Below, in pieces: positions 5,479 to 7,321 of a DNA stretch of 7,321 nucleotides. Origin of the DNA: an uncultured Ruminobacter sp. (lineage in GTDB: Bacteria; Pseudomonadota; Gammaproteobacteria; Enterobacterales; Succinivibrionaceae). Where the stretch lies: assembly GCA_900767005.1 (NCBI GenBank), contig CAAFXL010000277.1, positions 1 through 7,321 of the forward strand, in the 5' to 3' direction. The notes under the pieces are model-generated. The model was not told the DNA's origin, did no database searches, and saw only the letters and a program-made list of their open reading frames with translations. The position numbers were made by a program, and so were the translations under genes. The first letter of the stretch is position 1; each line of letters opens with the position of its first letter.

Positions 5479-7212
5479 TTATTCTTTTTGTAAAAACTGA
5501 CATTTTTTAAAGATATCTAAAGAGTAATCATAAAGTGATGATTCAACTTCAAGGGCTCCTAAGATACTATGGTAAAAATTATCATGAGAGAAATTCTCAG
5601 TTTGTGCTTTCTTCTTAATGCAATTCATATCTAATCTATGATCTAAAATGAAACCATCAGAGAACCAAGTCATCATTGGAACTTTTTTCTGATATTCTGG
5701 AGCAATTTGGAAAGGAGAACCATGAAGAAATATTCCAAATTCACCTAATGATTCACCATGATCGGATACATAAATTAAACCTGTGCTTACATCATCTTTA
5801 TAAGAATCAAGGATATCAACTATATTCTTAATGATGTAATCGGTATAAATGATGGTGTTATCATAAGAATTTACGATTTCTTCAACACTGCATTTTTGTT
5901 GGTCAGAGTTTTCACAAGTAGGGGTAAAGACCTTCATGTTTTCAGGTACACGCTTATTATAGGGTTCACGATTTCCCACAAGGTGTAGAAAAATCACGGT
6001 ATCCTTATTAGCTTTTACCGCATCATTAATGAAAGGGTTAAGCTTACGTAATAAAACCTCATCATAGCAACCATCTTTATCACATAAGTCATTAATAGTT
6101 ACATCTTTAACATTCATTACCTCATATGGAGTACGGTCACATACCCCATGGCAACCCTTATCATTATCAAACCACATTACATCAAAGCCTGCATAATTTA
6201 AAGTATCAACTAATGAGGTTGAGTTTTTAGCTAAATTTTCATCATAATCTGAGCGTTCCATAATTGAGAACATGCAAGGAATAGAAACACTAGCATCGGT
6301 TCCACAAGATGAAACGTTTTTATAATTTACAAAGTTTGGTAAATCTTTAGTAAATGGCGTGGTATTACGACTATAACCATTAAAGTCAAAGTTTTGAGCA
6401 CGAGCAGTTTCACCCACAACTACCACAAAAATATCAGGTTTTACATCCTGATGCTTCATTGAAGCATCAGCCCCAATTACATTAAATGGAGTAGTATCTT
6501 TAAAATAAGTTTCATTAATAGTTTTTGAGGCAATATAGATAAAGTTAAATGGGCTAATTTCCTTTTGTAATATCGGATTATGGCGGTAAATTGAGGCATA
6601 GTTTTGGTAATAATTGCCCCCGATTACAAATAAAATTAAGGAGCTAATCGCAACCATTAATAAGCGACCTAAAATGGCATTATTTAAGTTATCCGCCCAT
6701 TTAATTTTTACTTTTAATAGTAGTAGTGAAGGAATAACCCCATAAATAAGCACATTAAATACAAAGCTTAAAGTACAAACCGATGCAACATCTTCAAAGT
6801 TTGAATCTAAAATTTCTCTAATAACATATTCATCATAAATAATTCCATATTTATAAGAAAAGTAAGAAGTAATTGAAGCTAATAAAATTAAAAATGCAAA
6901 TAATGGTTTAAATAGATATTTAAATAAAAATACGACGAACACCAAACTTAAGAGTGCAAATAACACAAGTGGTGGTGTAATACAAAATAAGGGAGTTGCA
7001 AACTTACTATCATCTAAAATACGATAAAAATTATCAATAATCTGAAAATTTAAAACGCTTGAAAAATAAATTGTCACTAAATAGAAAACTACATACCAAG
7101 GTAGTTCAAAATCTTTAATAAAACTTTTAGCACTTTTAAAACACTTTTTCCCATTCTTTTTAAGTTTTAAAAGCATCAGAATAATAAGACGATAAAACGT
7201 TAATGTTTTCAT
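5479..7212 (-). CDS. EptA-family paralogue B with substituted active-site residues (probable pseudoenzyme)
   Basis: The 577-residue protein has the EptA architecture: five hydrophobic segments (about 37-57, 75-97, 98-120, 148-168, 182-200) and a periplasmic sulfatase-fold domain from about 260 that is well over half identical by eye to paralogue A. It keeps GETAR (E268), SDHGESLGE (D484/H485), LHG (H497), SHDN and the paired cysteines (C303/C313, C354/C358, C377/C382, C433/C441). Three catalytic positions differ. The nucleophile threonine is Ala307 (CGTDASVSIPC), the GxHGP histidine is Arg415 (GNREP, with one residue deleted after it), and the substrate-site lysine is His355 (GCHGVC). Ser308, next to Ala307, is a conceivable substitute nucleophile. 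The reading frame is otherwise intact, which argues against simple decay. The ATG at 7212 follows ATAGGTT, the same leader motif as paralogue A; ATG 7176 would give a length closer to A but has no ribosome site. It could regulate or assist paralogue A, bind lipid without catalysis, or use changed chemistry. Family membership is certain; activity is doubtful. Confidence 0.9.
   Translation of the reverse strand: MKTLTFYRLIILMLLKLKKNGKKCFKSAKSFIKDFELPWYVVFYLVTIYFSSVLNFQIIDNFYRILDDSKFATPLFCITPPLVLFALLSLVFVVFLFKYLFKPLFAFLILLASITSYFSYKYGIIYDEYVIREILDSNFEDVASVCTLSFVFNVLIYGVIPSLLLLKVKIKWADNLNNAILGRLLMVAISSLILFVIGGNYYQNYASIYRHNPILQKEISPFNFIYIASKTINETYFKDTTPFNVIGADASMKHQDVKPDIFVVVVGETARAQNFDFNGYSRNTTPFTKDLPNFVNYKNVSSCGTDASVSIPCMFSIMERSDYDENLAKNSTSLVDTLNYAGFDVMWFDNDKGCHGVCDRTPYEVMNVKDVTINDLCDKDGCYDEVLLRKLNPFINDAVKANKDTVIFLHLVGNREPYNKRVPENMKVFTPTCENSDQQKCSVEEIVNSYDNTIIYTDYIIKNIVDILDSYKDDVSTGLIYVSDHGESLGEFGIFLHGSPFQIAPEYQKKVPMMTWFSDGFILDHRLDMNCIKKKAQTENFSHDNFYHSILGALEVESSLYDYSLDIFKKCQFLQKE
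6448..6470. repeat. Perfect inverted repeat inside paralogue B
   Basis: CTGATGCTTC (6448-6457) and GAAGCATCAG (6461-6470) form a 10-bp stem (11 bp if the flanking A-T pair closes) with a loop of 3 or 1 bases. It encodes residues 248-255, in the linker between membrane and catalytic domains, where paralogue A has unrelated codons. Confidence 0.75.
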
Positions 7213-7235
7213 TTTTTAACCTATAAAATTTAATA

Positions 7236-7260
7236 TGCTTAAAAAACGCTTGCTTAAAAA
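7236..7260 (-). promoter_or_regulatory. Direct repeat upstream of paralogue B, candidate operator
   Basis: Read on the minus strand, TTTTTAAGCA occurs twice (7260-7251 and 7245-7236), 15 bases start to start, and is followed by TATTAA (an AT-rich -10-like stretch) and the ATAGGTT ribosome site. eptA genes in enterobacteria are switched on by PmrA, which binds CTTAA-type direct repeats with an 11-base period. The TTAAG core resembles that, but the 15-base period does not, so the regulator is unknown. Confidence 0.35.
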
Positions 7261-7305
7261 TTTTGTTACAAAAAATAAAGACTTACGCAATCAAAGAATC
7301 TTAAG

Positions 7306-7321
7306 AGATCGGAAGAGCGTC
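7306..7321 (+). other. Illumina TruSeq adapter remnant at the contig end
   Basis: The last 16 bases, AGATCGGAAGAGCGTC, match from memory the start of the TruSeq adapter read at the 3' end of the second read. They lie exactly at the sequence edge. These bases are technical, not genomic, so the native sequence ends at about 7305. Confidence 0.95.

Noticed and set aside
1..7321. CRISPR array, prophage or complete insertion sequence
   Set aside because: No regularly spaced repeats, no transposase or integrase frame, and no phage genes are present.

Overview
This is a 7.3 kb AT-rich fragment (about one-third G+C by eye) with four substantial genes, all on the minus strand, so transcription runs from high to low coordinates. 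The likely host is a Gram-negative bacterium. Two lipid A-type phosphoethanolamine transferases need lipopolysaccharide as substrate, and the YjbB/NptA-type phosphate transporter and the AAA-ATPase_like protein fit an AT-rich, probably host-associated gammaproteobacterium. Succinivibrionaceae-like gut bacteria are one candidate. That placement is inference; there is no rRNA or other marker gene.

Layout in transcription order. 7306-7321 matches the start of an Illumina TruSeq adapter, so this contig edge is technical and native sequence ends near 7305. 7213-7305 is the leader of the first EptA paralogue and carries a 10-bp direct repeat. 5479-7212 encodes EptA-family paralogue B. 5102-5478 is an AT-rich, gene-free spacer with two short direct-repeat pairs. 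3407-5101 encodes EptA-family paralogue A, with a 3' hairpin and a good intrinsic terminator behind it. 1357-3093 encodes a Na+/phosphate symporter with a PhoU-like C-terminal domain, followed by a second good terminator. 18-1109 encodes an AAA-ATPase_like protein that stops before the nuclease domain its family usually carries. The intact terminators and long spacers suggest mostly separate transcription units, not one operon.

The main discovery is the contrast between the two tandem EptA paralogues. Paralogue A keeps every catalytic position I can align to MCR-1/EptA. Paralogue B is an intact, full-length reading frame with the same fold, but it has lost the nucleophilic threonine (Ala307), the active-site histidine of the GxHGP motif (Arg415, with a one-residue deletion beside it) and a substrate-site lysine (His355). 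It keeps the remaining zinc ligands. It looks like a pseudoenzyme, or an enzyme with changed chemistry, kept next to a canonical copy. Each paralogue gene also carries its own long perfect inverted repeat inside the coding sequence, absent from the other copy.
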